This document shows positions 9,111 to 17,922 of a DNA stretch of 48,791 nt, in pieces. Source of the DNA: Burkholderiales bacterium (GTDB taxonomy: Bacteria; Pseudomonadota; Gammaproteobacteria; Burkholderiales; Burkholderiaceae_C); assembly GCA_020354665.1 (NCBI GenBank), contig CP070653.1, forward strand, positions 3,109,511 through 3,158,301, given 5' to 3'. Under the pieces are notes generated by a model that saw nothing but the letters and a program-made list of their open reading frames with translations, did not search any database and was not told the origin of the DNA. How positions within the stretch are numbered: position 1 is the first letter of the stretch; each line of letters opens with the position of its first letter. The position numbers and the translations under genes are program-made.

Positions 9111-10430
9111 ATGGGACACGCCGATCCGCAAGTCGCCACCTCGCTGCAACCGTTTTGGATGCCGTTCTCGCCGAACAAGGAGTTCAAGGCGGAACCGCGC
9201 ATGTTCGTTCGCGCGGAGGGCATGTACTTCTACACGCCCGACGGCCGACCGGTGATCGACGCCTCGTCGGGGCTGTTCTGCGTGGCGGCCGGGCACTGCC
9301 GGCGCGAGATCGCCGAAGCGGTCTATCGCCAGCTGCAGACACTGGACTACACGGCGCCGTTTCTGCGCGCGCACCCCAAGGCCTTCGAGCTCGCCGAGCG
9401 CGTGGCCCAGTACACGCCGGCCGGCATGAACCGTGTGTTCTTCGTCAACTCGGGATCCGAGGCGGTCGACACCGCGATGAAGGTGGCGCTGATGTACCAC
9501 CGCGTGCGGGGCCAGTCGCAGCGCCAGTTTTTCGTGGCGCGCGAGCGCGCCTACCACGGCGTCAACTTCGGTGGCGTCGCGCTGGCCGGCATGGTCAACA
9601 ACCGTCGTGCCTACGGGCCCGGTCTGGCCGGCGTCTACCACATGCGCCACACCGCGCTGCCGGAGAACAAGTTCGTGCGCGGACAGCCCGAGCATGGCGC
9701 GGACCTGGCCAACGACCTGCTGCGCTTCTGCAACCTCTACGGCGGCGAGAACATTGCCGCGTGCTTTGTCGAGCCCACCGCCGGGTCGTATGGCTGCCTG
9801 CCGCCGCCGAAGGGCTACCTGGAGCTTCTGCGCAAGATCTGCGACGACCACGGCATCCTGCTCGTGTTCGACGAGGTCATCACCGGCTGGGGCCGGATGG
9901 GCGCGAACTTCGGTGCGCAGGCGTTCGGCGTCACACCCGACCTGCTCACGATGGCCAAGGCGATCACCAACGGCGCGCAGCCGATGGGTGCGGTGGCGGC
10001 CAAGCAGGCGATCTACGACGCGATCACCGATGCCGGGCCGCAGCACGGCATCGAGTTCTTCCACGGCTACACCTACTCGGCGCACCCCGCGTCGTGCGCC
10101 GCGGGGCTCGCGATGATGGACATCTTCCGCGACGAAAAGCTGATCGATCGCGCCGCCGCAATGAGCCCGTACTTCACCGACGCCATGCATGCGCTCGCCG
10201 ACTGCCCCGGCATCGCCGACATCCGGTCGGTGGGCATGATGGCCGCCGTCGAGGTCGCCCCTGTCGGGGCGCCCGGGGCGCGCGGTCACGAGCTGCAGAA
10301 GAAGCTCTACGACATCGGCCTCAATCTCAAGGGCACCGGCGACTCGCTGATCGTCGCGCCGCCGTTCATCGCGGAGAAGAAACACATCGACGAGATCGCC
10401 GACAAGCTGCGCGAGGCCCTGACCGGTTGA
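9111..10430 (+). CDS. tpa: Class III omega-amino acid:pyruvate aminotransferase, probable taurine:pyruvate aminotransferase
   Basis: A PLP enzyme of 439 residues that moves an omega-amino group to pyruvate. The sequence is closest in style to beta-alanine:pyruvate transaminases (FWMPFSPNKEFKAEPR at the N-terminus, VNSGSEAVDTAMK at 112-124). Asp254 in VFDEVITGWGR and Lys283 in MAKAITNG are the PLP-contacting residues. A good AGGAG lies upstream of the ATG. In this context the likely reaction is taurine + pyruvate to sulfoacetaldehyde + alanine, which feeds Xsc. Beta-alanine, GABA or hypotaurine would also be plausible substrates. First gene of a rightward operon with the GMC oxidoreductase (12-bp gap) and citrate synthase. 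Confidence 0.85.
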   Translation: MGHADPQVATSLQPFWMPFSPNKEFKAEPRMFVRAEGMYFYTPDGRPVIDASSGLFCVAAGHCRREIAEAVYRQLQTLDYTAPFLRAHPKAFELAERVAQYTPAGMNRVFFVNSGSEAVDTAMKVALMYHRVRGQSQRQFFVARERAYHGVNFGGVALAGMVNNRRAYGPGLAGVYHMRHTALPENKFVRGQPEHGADLANDLLRFCNLYGGENIAACFVEPTAGSYGCLPPPKGYLELLRKICDDHGILLVFDEVITGWGRMGANFGAQAFGVTPDLLTMAKAITNGAQPMGAVAAKQAIYDAITDAGPQHGIEFFHGYTYSAHPASCAAGLAMMDIFRDEKLIDRAAAMSPYFTDAMHALADCPGIADIRSVGMMAAVEVAPVGAPGARGHELQKKLYDIGLNLKGTGDSLIVAPPFIAEKKHIDEIADKLREALTG

Positions 10431-10442
10431 GACCCCACCTCC

Positions 10443-12053
10443 GTGGCGGCCGACGCGCGCGACTTCGACTACATCGTCGTTGGCGCCGGGTCGGCCGGTT
10501 GCGTGCTGGCCGGGCGGCTGTCGGAGGACCCGGCCATTCGCGTGCTCCTGCTCGAGGCGGGGCCGCCGGATCGATCGCCGTGGATCCACCTGCCGTTCGG
10601 TTACGCCAAGACGATGTGGAGCCCGACCTACAACTGGTGCTTCCACACCGATCCGGATCCGAACATGAACGGCCGGCGCATCTACTGGCCGCGCGGCAAG
10701 ACGCTGGGCGGCTCGAGTTCGATCAACGGGCTGATCTACATCCGCGGGCAGCGCGAGGACTACGACGGCTGGGCCGCGCTCGGCAACGATGGCTGGGGCT
10801 TCGACGACGTGCTGCCGTACTTCGTGCGCGGCGAGGGCAACCAGCGCGGCGCGAGCCATTACCACGGTGGGGACGGGCCGCTGAAGGTGTCGGACATCGG
10901 GGCACGGCACGAGCTGATCGAGGCCTTCATCGCCGGCGCTGCCGCGTGTGGCGTACCGCGCAACGACGACTTCAACGGCGCGCAACAGGAAGGCGCGGGC
11001 TATTACCAGCTCAACACCGACCGTGGCTGGCGCTGCAGCGCGGCCGTGGCCTACCTGCGACCCGCACGTGGCCGCGCCAATCTGCGCATCGAGTGCGAGG
11101 CGCATGCGACGCGCATCGAATTCGAAGGCCGGCGCGCCAGCGGCGTGCGCTATCGGCAACGCGGCCAGGAGCGCCTCGCCGGTTGCCGCGGCGAAGTGCT
11201 GCTGGCCGCCGGCGCGCTGCAGTCGCCGCAGCTGCTGCAGCTCTCCGGAATCGGCCCCGCAGCCGTGTTGCGTCGACAGGGCATCGCGGTACGCCATGAT
11301 CTGCCCGGCGTCGGCGAAAACTTGCAGGACCACCTGCAGATCCGCCTGATCTACGAATGCGCCAAGCCGGTGACGACCAACGATCAGCTGAACTCGTGGT
11401 TCGGCCGCGCCGCGATCGGGCTGCAGTGGTTGTTGACACGCGGCGGCCCGCTGGCCGTCGGCATCAACCAGGGGGGCTGTTTCATGCGCGTACTGCCGCA
11501 GGAATCGGCCACGCCCGACGTCCAGTTCCACGTCGCGACGCTGTCGGCCGACATGGCCGGTGGCAAGGTGCATCCGTTTTCCGGCTTCACGCTATCGGTG
11601 TGCCAGTTGCGACCCGAGGCGCGCGGCCACGTGCGCATCCGCTCGGCCGACCCGTTCGAGCCGCCGTCGATGCAGCCGAACTACCTTTCTACGGAACGGG
11701 ATCGACGCACCGCAGTCGCTGCGGTCAAGGCGGCGCGCGCGATTGCCGCCAGCGCCCCGATGCGGCCCTACGTGAAGCGCGAGGTCCAGCCGGGCCCCGC
11801 GGCGGCAGACGATGCAGCGCTGCTCGAGTTCTGCCGCAACCAGGGCGCGACGATCTTTCACCCGAGCGGCACCTGCCGGATGGGCAACGATGCGCTGGCC
11901 GTGGTCGACGCGAGGCTGCGTGTACACGGCGTGACCGGCCTGCGCGTGGTGGACGGGGCGGTGATCCCGACGCTGGTCTCGGGCAACACGCACGCGCCGA
12001 TCGTGATGATTGCGGAGAAGGCGGTCGACCTGATCCGCGACGAGCGCGGCTAA
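10443..12053 (+). CDS. GMC-family FAD-dependent alcohol dehydrogenase (isethionate dehydrogenase candidate)
   Basis: A 536-residue flavoprotein of the glucose-methanol-choline oxidoreductase family. FAD-binding GAGSAG is at residues 14-19, the GMC signature GGSSSINGLIYIRGQ follows near residue 90, and the paired active-site histidines are His473 (FHPSGTCRMG) and His517 (GNTHAPIVMIAEKA). No signal peptide or clear membrane helix. It starts at a GTG only 12 bp after the aminotransferase stop. The isethionate dehydrogenase IseJ of Cupriavidus is, as I recall, a GMC-type enzyme, so oxidation of isethionate to sulfoacetaldehyde is a reasonable hypothesis here. Choline or another alcohol is the alternative. 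A decayed copy of part of this gene may lie at about 17714-17841. Confidence 0.85.
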   Translation: MAADARDFDYIVVGAGSAGCVLAGRLSEDPAIRVLLLEAGPPDRSPWIHLPFGYAKTMWSPTYNWCFHTDPDPNMNGRRIYWPRGKTLGGSSSINGLIYIRGQREDYDGWAALGNDGWGFDDVLPYFVRGEGNQRGASHYHGGDGPLKVSDIGARHELIEAFIAGAAACGVPRNDDFNGAQQEGAGYYQLNTDRGWRCSAAVAYLRPARGRANLRIECEAHATRIEFEGRRASGVRYRQRGQERLAGCRGEVLLAAGALQSPQLLQLSGIGPAAVLRRQGIAVRHDLPGVGENLQDHLQIRLIYECAKPVTTNDQLNSWFGRAAIGLQWLLTRGGPLAVGINQGGCFMRVLPQESATPDVQFHVATLSADMAGGKVHPFSGFTLSVCQLRPEARGHVRIRSADPFEPPSMQPNYLSTERDRRTAVAAVKAARAIAASAPMRPYVKREVQPGPAAADDAALLEFCRNQGATIFHPSGTCRMGNDALAVVDARLRVHGVTGLRVVDGAVIPTLVSGNTHAPIVMIAEKAVDLIRDERG

Positions 12054-12089
12054 AGGGCCAGCGCTGAAGGCAGAAAGGAGCATTTTTGT

Positions 12090-13235
12090 ATGAGCGAAAA
12101 CGAGGAAAGAATCGAAATCCAGCGTGGCCTGAAGGGGGTGTATTTCGATCGTTCGAAGGTGTGCTTCATCGACGGTCGCGCGGGCGAATTGCTTTACCGG
12201 GGCTACTCGATTCACGATCTGGCGGCTCACTCGTCCTTCGAGGAGACCTGCTATCTGCTGCTCCGCGGCGAACTGCCGACGCGATCGCAGTTGGACGCGT
12301 TCTCGGCAGAGCTGAAGTCAGCCCGAACGCTGCCCGAGCCGGTGCTGGACGTCATCCGCATCGTCAAGGAGGCACACCCGATGGACGTGCTGCGCACCGC
12401 CGTGTCCGCGCTGTCCGCATTCGATCCCGAGACCGCCGACAAGTCGACGGAGGCGACGCTGCGCAAGGGGCTGAGGCTCACCGCGCAGGTCCCGATGATC
12501 GTCACCGCACACGAGCGCATCCGCCACGGCCAGACACCGGTGGCCCCGGATCCCTCGCTCGGCCACGCCGCGAATTTCCTTTACATGCTGACCGGCAAGA
12601 CGCCCAGCGCCGACACCGCGCGTCTGATGGACGTCGACATGGTGCTGCACGCCGAGCACGGCTCGAACGCGTCGTCGTTTGCCGCTCGCGTCGTGGCCGG
12701 CACCGAAGCCGACCTGCACGGTGCGATCACCGCGGCCGTCGCCGCGCTGGCCGGTCCGGCGCACGGTGGTGCGGCGGAGAACGTCATGCACATGGCCAAG
12801 GAGATCGGCGATCCTTCGAAGGCGGCCGAATACGTCAAGACGAAGCGCGCGAACAGGGAGGCCGTGATGGGCTTCGGTCACCGCGTCTATCGGGCCGAGG
12901 ATCCACGGGCGCGCCACATGCGCGCTGGCGTCGAAAGGCTCTCCCGCGAGATGGGCCAGCCCCAGTGGTACCTGATCCTCGAGGCGCTCGTCGAGGCGAT
13001 GAAGCCCTATGCACGACACGGCGTGAACGTCAACGTGGATTTCTACGCCGGCGTCGTGTACTACCTGAACGGCATTCCCGCCGATCTGTTCGTGCCGATC
13101 TTCGCCGTCGGGCGCGTCCCCGGCTGGACGGCATCGGTGCTGGAGCAGATGGAGAACAACATCCTGATCCGCCCGCTCACGCTGTACAACGGCCCCGAAC
13201 CGCGGGAGTACGTGCCGATCGAGCGGCGCGGGTAG
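12090..13235 (+). CDS. Citrate synthase (type II family, possibly 2-methylcitrate synthase-like)
   Basis: A 381-residue citrate synthase that condenses acetyl-CoA with oxaloacetate. His187 and His190 (HAEHGSNAS), His225 (GPAHGGA), His264 (GFGHRVYR) and Asp317 (VNVDFYAG) supply the oxaloacetate-binding and catalytic residues. The short length matches the Gram-positive/archaeal-type and PrpC group rather than the 430-residue Gram-negative GltA. A strong AAGGAG lies upstream of the ATG. It is third in the aminotransferase-GMC operon and ends exactly where the convergent pta ends (zero intergenic bases). Since Xsc and Pta yield acetyl-CoA from sulfoacetaldehyde, this looks like a pathway-dedicated drain into the TCA cycle. 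No prpB or prpD is present to support a methylcitrate role. Confidence 0.9.
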   Translation: MSENEERIEIQRGLKGVYFDRSKVCFIDGRAGELLYRGYSIHDLAAHSSFEETCYLLLRGELPTRSQLDAFSAELKSARTLPEPVLDVIRIVKEAHPMDVLRTAVSALSAFDPETADKSTEATLRKGLRLTAQVPMIVTAHERIRHGQTPVAPDPSLGHAANFLYMLTGKTPSADTARLMDVDMVLHAEHGSNASSFAARVVAGTEADLHGAITAAVAALAGPAHGGAAENVMHMAKEIGDPSKAAEYVKTKRANREAVMGFGHRVYRAEDPRARHMRAGVERLSREMGQPQWYLILEALVEAMKPYARHGVNVNVDFYAGVVYYLNGIPADLFVPIFAVGRVPGWTASVLEQMENNILIRPLTLYNGPEPREYVPIERRG

Positions 13236-14114
13236 TCACGCCTGCTTGATCAGAAGCTTCGCGGTTTCGACAATATCTTCGGCGGTCGCGCCTCGCGAGA
13301 GATCGCTCAAGGGCTTCGCGAAGCCCTGCAGCACAGGGCCGACGGCGCGCGCTCCCGCCATGTATTGCGTGAGCTTGTAGGCAATGTTGCCGGCATCGAG
13401 ATCGGGAAACACGAGGACGTTCGCCCGGCCCGCCACCTCGCTCGGTTCCTTCAGCTTCTTCGCCGCCACGCGTTCGACGAGCGCCGTATCGGCCTGGAAC
13501 TCGCCGTCGATCGCCAGGTTCGGCGCCTTCGCGCGCGCGATCGCCAGCGCCTGCGTGACCTTGTCGACCCGCGGGTGCTTGGCGCTGCCCTTGGTCGACA
13601 GCGACAGCATGGCCACGCGCGGCTCTTGCCCGAGGCAGCGCCGGCAGCTCTCGGCCGAAGCAATGGCGATGTCGGCGAGCGCCGCCGCGTCCGGGTCGAC
13701 GTTGACCGCGCAGTCGGCGTAGATGAAAGACCGCTCGCCGCGGCCGTCGAAGTTCGGCACGACCATCAGAAAGAAGCTCGACGGCGTGGCAATGCCCGGC
13801 GCAAGGCCGATCGTCATGATGCCGGCCTCGATCACGCGCCCGGTCGCGTGCGTTGCGCCAGCGATCATCGCATCGGCTTCGCCCAGCTTGACCATCAAGC
13901 CGGCGCGGAACAGCGGTTTCGCGGCGATCCGCTTTGCAATCTTGGGATTGGCGTCGGGTCGGCTGCTCAGGTAAAGCGCCGCGTACGCGTCGATGCGCGC
14001 GGGGGCTTCCTCGTGCGCAAGCAGCAGCGGTTCGGCAATGCCCTCGTCGCGCAACCGCCGGGCCGCCTCGATGACCCGCTCGTCGTCACTCTCGGGGAAC
14101 GCGATCCGCTTCAT
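13236..14114 (-). CDS. pta: Phosphate acetyltransferase (short, single-domain form)
   Basis: Converts acetyl phosphate and CoA to acetyl-CoA and phosphate. 292 residues, so only the catalytic PTA/PTB domain is present, without the N-terminal domains of E. coli Pta. Recognisable segments are [13 protein letters not shown] at the start, [23 protein letters not shown] and the C-terminal [19 protein letters not shown], a Pta hallmark. No acetate kinase is nearby; instead xsc and a citrate synthase are, as expected for a Pta that handles acetyl phosphate made by Xsc. It is the last gene of the leftward TRAP operon, 21 bp after dctM. Confidence 0.93.
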   Translation of the reverse strand: MKRIAFPESDDERVIEAARRLRDEGIAEPLLLAHEEAPARIDAYAALYLSSRPDANPKIAKRIAAKPLFRAGLMVKLGEADAMIAGATHATGRVIEAGIMTIGLAPGIATPSSFFLMVVPNFDGRGERSFIYADCAVNVDPDAAALADIAIASAESCRRCLGQEPRVAMLSLSTKGSAKHPRVDKVTQALAIARAKAPNLAIDGEFQADTALVERVAAKKLKEPSEVAGRANVLVFPDLDAGNIAYKLTQYMAGARAVGPVLQGFAKPLSDLSRGATAEDIVETAKLLIKQA

Positions 14115-14135
14115 GCGAAAAAGAACGTGCCCGGC

Positions 14136-15404
14136 TCAACGTTGCGCCCAGAGGGACAGCGACGGCACGAACCCGACGAGGATCGAAATTCCGACCATCG
14201 TGATCACGAACGGAATCGCGCGCCGCGCGATCGCCATGATGGGAGTGCCTGTCAAGCCGGACATCACGAACAGGTTCAGCCCCATCGGCGGCGTGATGAA
14301 TCCGAGGCCGAGGGAGGTGATCATGAAGACGCAGAAGTGCACCTGGTCCATGCCGATCTCCTTGGCGACCGGATAGAGCAACGGCGCCAGGATCACGATG
14401 TTCGGCGTCGTCTCCATGAACATGCCGGCGACGATGAAGATCACCAGCATCACGAACACCAGCGCGACGGGGTTGCTGGTAATCGACGTGAGGGCACTCA
14501 CGAAATTCTGTGGCACGTCGAGGATGGTCAGCGCCTGGGCGAACAGCATGGCAATGCCGATGATCGGCAGGATCACGCCGTTGACGCGGGCCGAAGTCTC
14601 CAGCATCGCGGGAAAGTCCTTCAGCCGGATGGTGCGCTGGACGATGCCCACCACGAGGGCCACCGCGACCGCAACCGCGGCCGATTCGGTGGGCGTGAAG
14701 ACGCCCGAATAGATTCCGCCGAGGATGATCACCGGGATGGACAGCGCCCACTTGGCGTCGTTGAGCGCGCGAAACCAGCGCCGCCACGAAAAGCGGTTGC
14801 GCGAAGTCTCGAAGCCGTTCAGCCGGTTGACAACGACGTTCGTGAGGACAACGCCCAGGAGCACCAGCACGCCGGGCACGGCCGCAGCGACGAACAGCGA
14901 CGCCGACGAGATGCCCAGCACGAGGCCGATGATGATGTAGGCGATCGACGGTGGAATCAGGATGCCGGTGCAGGCGCCGCTCGCCACCAGCGCGCAGGCG
15001 TACGGCTTGGGGTAGCCCAGATCAACGAGCCGGGACATCGTGATCCGGCCAATCGCCGCCGCGTCCGCCGCGTCCGAGCCGGAAATGCAGGCGAAGAAGC
15101 CGCAGCCCAGGGCGGTCGACGTGCCGAAGCCGGAGCGGAAACTGCCGGTCGTGGCTTCGGCAAAGTCGAGCAGCTTGTAGGCGAGCCCCGAGCGCACCAT
15201 CACGTCGCCCGTGAGTACGAACAGCGGAATGGCGATCAGCGCGAAGGAATCGACGCCCTGGAACAGCGCCTCGCCCAGCAGCGACAGCGGCAGCGCGCCC
15301 GTGCCGAGCAGGAGCGCGACCGTGCCCAAACCGAGCGCGACCCAGAACGGGACGGCGAGGAAGAGCAGCAGCAGGACGAATCCGACGCCGAGGGCAACTT
15401 CCAT
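14136..15404 (-). CDS. dctM: TRAP transporter large permease (DctM type)
   Basis: Large membrane subunit of a tripartite ATP-independent periplasmic transporter, 422 residues with about 12 membrane helices. Family features include FALIAIPLFVLTGDVM, GCGFFACISGSDAADAAAIG near residue 95 and the C-terminal GLGFITPPMGLNLFV. It couples cation flow to uptake of an organic anion captured by the binding protein. The gene follows dctQ by 18 bp and precedes pta, so this transporter is tied to acetyl phosphate metabolism. TRAP systems called TauKLM, IseKLM and HpsKLM import sulfonates in other bacteria, which makes a sulfonate substrate likely. Confidence 0.93.
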   Translation of the reverse strand: MEVALGVGFVLLLLFLAVPFWVALGLGTVALLLGTGALPLSLLGEALFQGVDSFALIAIPLFVLTGDVMVRSGLAYKLLDFAEATTGSFRSGFGTSTALGCGFFACISGSDAADAAAIGRITMSRLVDLGYPKPYACALVASGACTGILIPPSIAYIIIGLVLGISSASLFVAAAVPGVLVLLGVVLTNVVVNRLNGFETSRNRFSWRRWFRALNDAKWALSIPVIILGGIYSGVFTPTESAAVAVAVALVVGIVQRTIRLKDFPAMLETSARVNGVILPIIGIAMLFAQALTILDVPQNFVSALTSITSNPVALVFVMLVIFIVAGMFMETTPNIVILAPLLYPVAKEIGMDQVHFCVFMITSLGLGFITPPMGLNLFVMSGLTGTPIMAIARRAIPFVITMVGISILVGFVPSLSLWAQR

Positions 15405-15422
15405 CGCGGCCGCGCCTGTCGG

Positions 15423-15938
15423 TCAGTCGAACAGCAAGGTGCCGGAGTAGGCGTCGCGTCCCGCACGAATGTCCTGGATGTCGCGCCACGCCGACTGCAG
15501 GATGCGGGCGACCATCATCGTGAATCCCAGCGGTACCGCCGCCTCGAACCAGACCTGGCTCACGCGCAGCGCGGGCGCCAACGCGTCGAATTGCAGCATC
15601 GTCGAGATCGTGTCAAGCGACCAATAAAGCGCAAAGCCGGCAAATACCAGCGTGCAGAGCTCGCCGAACAGATAGAGGTAGCCGTGCAGGCGGCGCGGGA
15701 GAAGATGAAGCAGGACATCGAACCGGATGTGCGCGCGCTGCTTGACCGCGTACGAGGCGCCCACCCAGCCGAGATAGATGAATGCAAAGCGCGCGGCTTC
15801 CTCACCCCACAGCGAGGAGAAGTCGAGCAGGAACCTGCGCAGCACCTCGATCACGATCACGAACACGATGAAGCAGTAGAAGACGAGCATCAGGAAACGC
15901 TCGCCATTCGCGTCGAGCTGTCGCAAAGCCTTGCGCAT
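15423..15938 (-). CDS. dctQ: TRAP transporter small permease (DctQ type)
   Basis: Small four-helix membrane subunit of the TRAP transporter, about 171 residues from the ATG at 15938, which is preceded by GGGAGGGG; an upstream ATG at 15986 would add 16 residues and lacks such a site. Features are an N-terminal helix (FLMLVFYCFIVFVIVIEVLRRF), the WGEEAARFAFIYLGWVGASYAVKQRAHIRFD segment conserved in DctQ proteins, and two further helices. It pairs with the DctM subunit encoded 18 bp downstream. Confidence 0.9.
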   Translation of the reverse strand: MRKALRQLDANGERFLMLVFYCFIVFVIVIEVLRRFLLDFSSLWGEEAARFAFIYLGWVGASYAVKQRAHIRFDVLLHLLPRRLHGYLYLFGELCTLVFAGFALYWSLDTISTMLQFDALAPALRVSQVWFEAAVPLGFTMMVARILQSAWRDIQDIRAGRDAYSGTLLFD

Positions 15939-15999
15939 CGCAACCCCTCCCACAGCCGGGGGCGGCCTGAGCCGCCCCCGTTTCACGTGACAGCGCCGA

Positions 16000-17151
16000 T
16001 CAGCCTTCGACGCTGATCGGTCCCTTCGTGTTGGCGGCAGCCTTGAGCTTTTCGAACAGGTCGATCGAGCCCGCGAGCTCCTTCTTGATGTCGTTCCATT
16101 CGGGCCGCTGCTCGCCGCACGCCTCGACCCACTGCTTCTTCTCGGCGGCGGTCGGCGTGTAGAACTTGATGCCGACCTTGCTCATCGCTTCCATCGAATT
16201 CTTTCTCGCCACGAGGATCTGGGCGAAGCTCTGTGCCTGTGTCTTCGCGCTGGCCTCGTCGAACGTGGCCTGAAGATCCTTGGGCAGGCTTTCGAACCAT
16301 TTGTAGTTCGCGGCAAACATCTGGGCATCGGGGACCGATTCAACCAGCGTGATCGCCTCGAGAATGTCGATGAAGCCGAAGGTGTAGAGCGCGCCGACCG
16401 CCGGGTCCAGCCCGTCGGCAACGCCCTGCTTGAGCGCGGTCGGCGTCTCGCCCCACGCGACCACGGTCGGGTTCGCGCCGGCGAGGCGATAGAACTGCTG
16501 CAGCAGCTTGGACGACGGCACCCGCATCTTCATGCCCTTCATGTCGTCGGGCGTCTTGACGATCTTGCCGAACCCCTTGCGCACAGCGACCGTGCGGGGA
16601 TCGACCGTGAAATAGAAGATCGGCTTGTAACCCTTGACCGTCACCTTGGGCGTGATCTCGTCGTTCCACGCTGACGAGGTCACCAGATTGGCGAACTTCT
16701 GGTTCTCACCGCACCAGAACGGAATGTTGATGAGGTCGACCACCGGCGTGAACGGCGAGAAATTGGACAGCGACACCGAGCCACCCTGGACGGTGCCTGC
16801 CTGAACCTTCTGCGCCAGCTGGCTGCCGATGCCCAACTGCCCGGCCGGGTGCAGCTTCACGTACACCGCGCCCTTGCTCAGCGTCTCGAGGTTGTCCTTG
16901 AACTGCGTCTGCATGATCGGGTACGTGTGGAAGGCGTCTTCCTTGTACTCCGTGGCAAAGATCATCTGGTGCTTGGCTGCCTTCTGCTTGGCCGCCTCAT
17001 CGGTCGCCGCCAGCGCGACATCGGCTTCGGACCAGAGATAGCCCCCCGCGGCGGCCATCGCTGCCGTGGTGAAGCCGTACCGGCCGGCGACCTCGAGGAA
17101 ACGCCGGCGCTGCGGTGAGGGGGGTGTCGCAACATGCTTTCGAGTCTTCAC
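16000..17151 (-). CDS. dctP: TRAP transporter substrate-binding protein (DctP type) with Tat-like signal
   Basis: Periplasmic binding protein of the TRAP system, 383 residues. The N-terminus has a twin-arginine pattern (PQRRRFLEVAGRYG, residues 13-26) followed by an Ala/Gly-rich stretch, so export by Tat is likely. DctP-type features include the LHPAGQLGIGSQLAQKVQAGTVQGG region, the MKGMKMRVPSS segment with the conserved anion-binding arginine, and the VAWGETPTALKQGVADG segment. Translation begins at a GTG that overlaps the stop of the small membrane protein gene (GTGA), so the two are translationally coupled. Substrate is unproven; isethionate or another sulfonate fits the pta/xsc context. 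Confidence 0.9.
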   Translation of the reverse strand: MKTRKHVATPPSPQRRRFLEVAGRYGFTTAAMAAAGGYLWSEADVALAATDEAAKQKAAKHQMIFATEYKEDAFHTYPIMQTQFKDNLETLSKGAVYVKLHPAGQLGIGSQLAQKVQAGTVQGGSVSLSNFSPFTPVVDLINIPFWCGENQKFANLVTSSAWNDEITPKVTVKGYKPIFYFTVDPRTVAVRKGFGKIVKTPDDMKGMKMRVPSSKLLQQFYRLAGANPTVVAWGETPTALKQGVADGLDPAVGALYTFGFIDILEAITLVESVPDAQMFAANYKWFESLPKDLQATFDEASAKTQAQSFAQILVARKNSMEAMSKVGIKFYTPTAAEKKQWVEACGEQRPEWNDIKKELAGSIDLFEKLKAAANTKGPISVEG

Positions 17152-17435
17152 GATTCAGCTCCTTCTGGATGGTTGTGGCCCACTGTTGTCGGTGATCCCG
17201 GCGACTCCTCGACCGCGAGTACGCCGGCTACGAAGAAAGACATGGCGATGAGGACCACGAGAAACTCGCCCACATCGCCGAGCCGCCAGAGCGTAACCCC
17301 GAGCTTGATGTGAAGCATGCGCAGGGCCACGTTGGCGACGAACATCGCGACAAACAACCCGGCGAGGATGAACCACGCGCGGCCGCTGCGTCGGTCAGCT
17401 CCGATCTGCTCGCCTTGTTCTGTTCGCGTTTTCAC
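17148..17435 (-). CDS. Small two-helix membrane protein coupled to the TRAP binding protein
   Basis: A 95-residue protein with a polar, charged N-terminus and two predicted membrane helices (about residues 20-41, WFILAGLFVAMFVANVAL, and 55-75, FLVVLIAMSFFVAGVLAV). Not a recognised domain. It is the first gene of the leftward operon small protein-dctP-dctQ-dctM-pta, and its TGA overlaps the dctP GTG. The GTG start at 17435 has only a weak ribosome binding site. A small membrane protein of unknown function (called TauZ, from memory) accompanies some taurine TRAP clusters, and this could be its counterpart. Coding is supported by length, position, coupling and hydrophobic pattern. Confidence 0.65.
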   Translation of the reverse strand: MKTRTEQGEQIGADRRSGRAWFILAGLFVAMFVANVALRMLHIKLGVTLWRLGDVGEFLVVLIAMSFFVAGVLAVEESPGSPTTVGHNHPEGAES

Positions 17436-17713
17436 TTACGGTTTCGTCTGCGGCAGTACGCGCCGAACCTAGGCGCTGCGGCTACCCCTGTCAAGATGGA
17501 CGACACGGCGGATTACCCGCGTCGTTGCAGGACGATCCTGGTGGCGCCACTGCGATTTCGATCGAGGCCCGCGAGCGCCTCTGCGCACGCCACCGCTAGT
17601 TGAGATTCGTTCCAGGCTGGAGTGGCGCACGCAGCGGGGCGCAGCCGATTCAGCGCAACGCACCGATCGGCTGTCGCAAACGTGGCGCGGCGGATGAGCG
17701 AACGTGGTCTGTG

Positions 17714-17841
17714 CGGCCATGCGCCTGCGTATCCAGTTCGACGTTGCGACGCTATCAGCCGACAGGGCCCATGGCAAGATGAAGGCAATGCCCACTCTTG
17801 CGCTCTCCAGGGGCAAGCCGCGACCTGCAGCGCGCGGGCCA
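17714..17841 (+). pseudogene. Probable remnant of a GMC oxidoreductase gene
   Basis: The translation IQFDVATLSADRAHGK at 17732-17779 closely matches VQFHVATLSADMAGGK of the intact GMC gene (about 11518-11566). DNA similarity seems to extend upstream (a shared CGGCCA..GC..C pattern before the CCAGTTC) and downstream to a KPRPAARGP versus QLRPEARGH stretch. The rest of the gene is missing and the frame is interrupted, so this is a fossil of a partial duplication or of an older neighbouring copy. The alignment was done by eye. Confidence 0.55.
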
Positions 17842-17922
17842 GCCGCTGGCGCCAGCGATTGGGCCCATCTGGCTCTTGGGCCACTGGCGCCGACGCTTCT
17901 AACGTTGTAGTTTTGCGGGCGC

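Noticed and set aside
8955-11573. 872-codon open frame opposite the aminotransferase and GMC genes
   Set aside because: Composition artefact antisense to conserved enzymes; no recognisable motif.
12090-13235. Methylcitrate synthase (prpC) of propionate catabolism
   Set aside because: No prpB, prpD, acnD or prpF nearby; the acetyl phosphate-forming xsc/pta context favours acetyl-CoA as substrate, though specificity cannot be read from sequence alone.
13365-16016. 883-codon open frame opposite pta and the TRAP genes
   Set aside because: Antisense shadow with repetitive Arg/His/Glu composition; it crosses three well-supported genes on the other strand.
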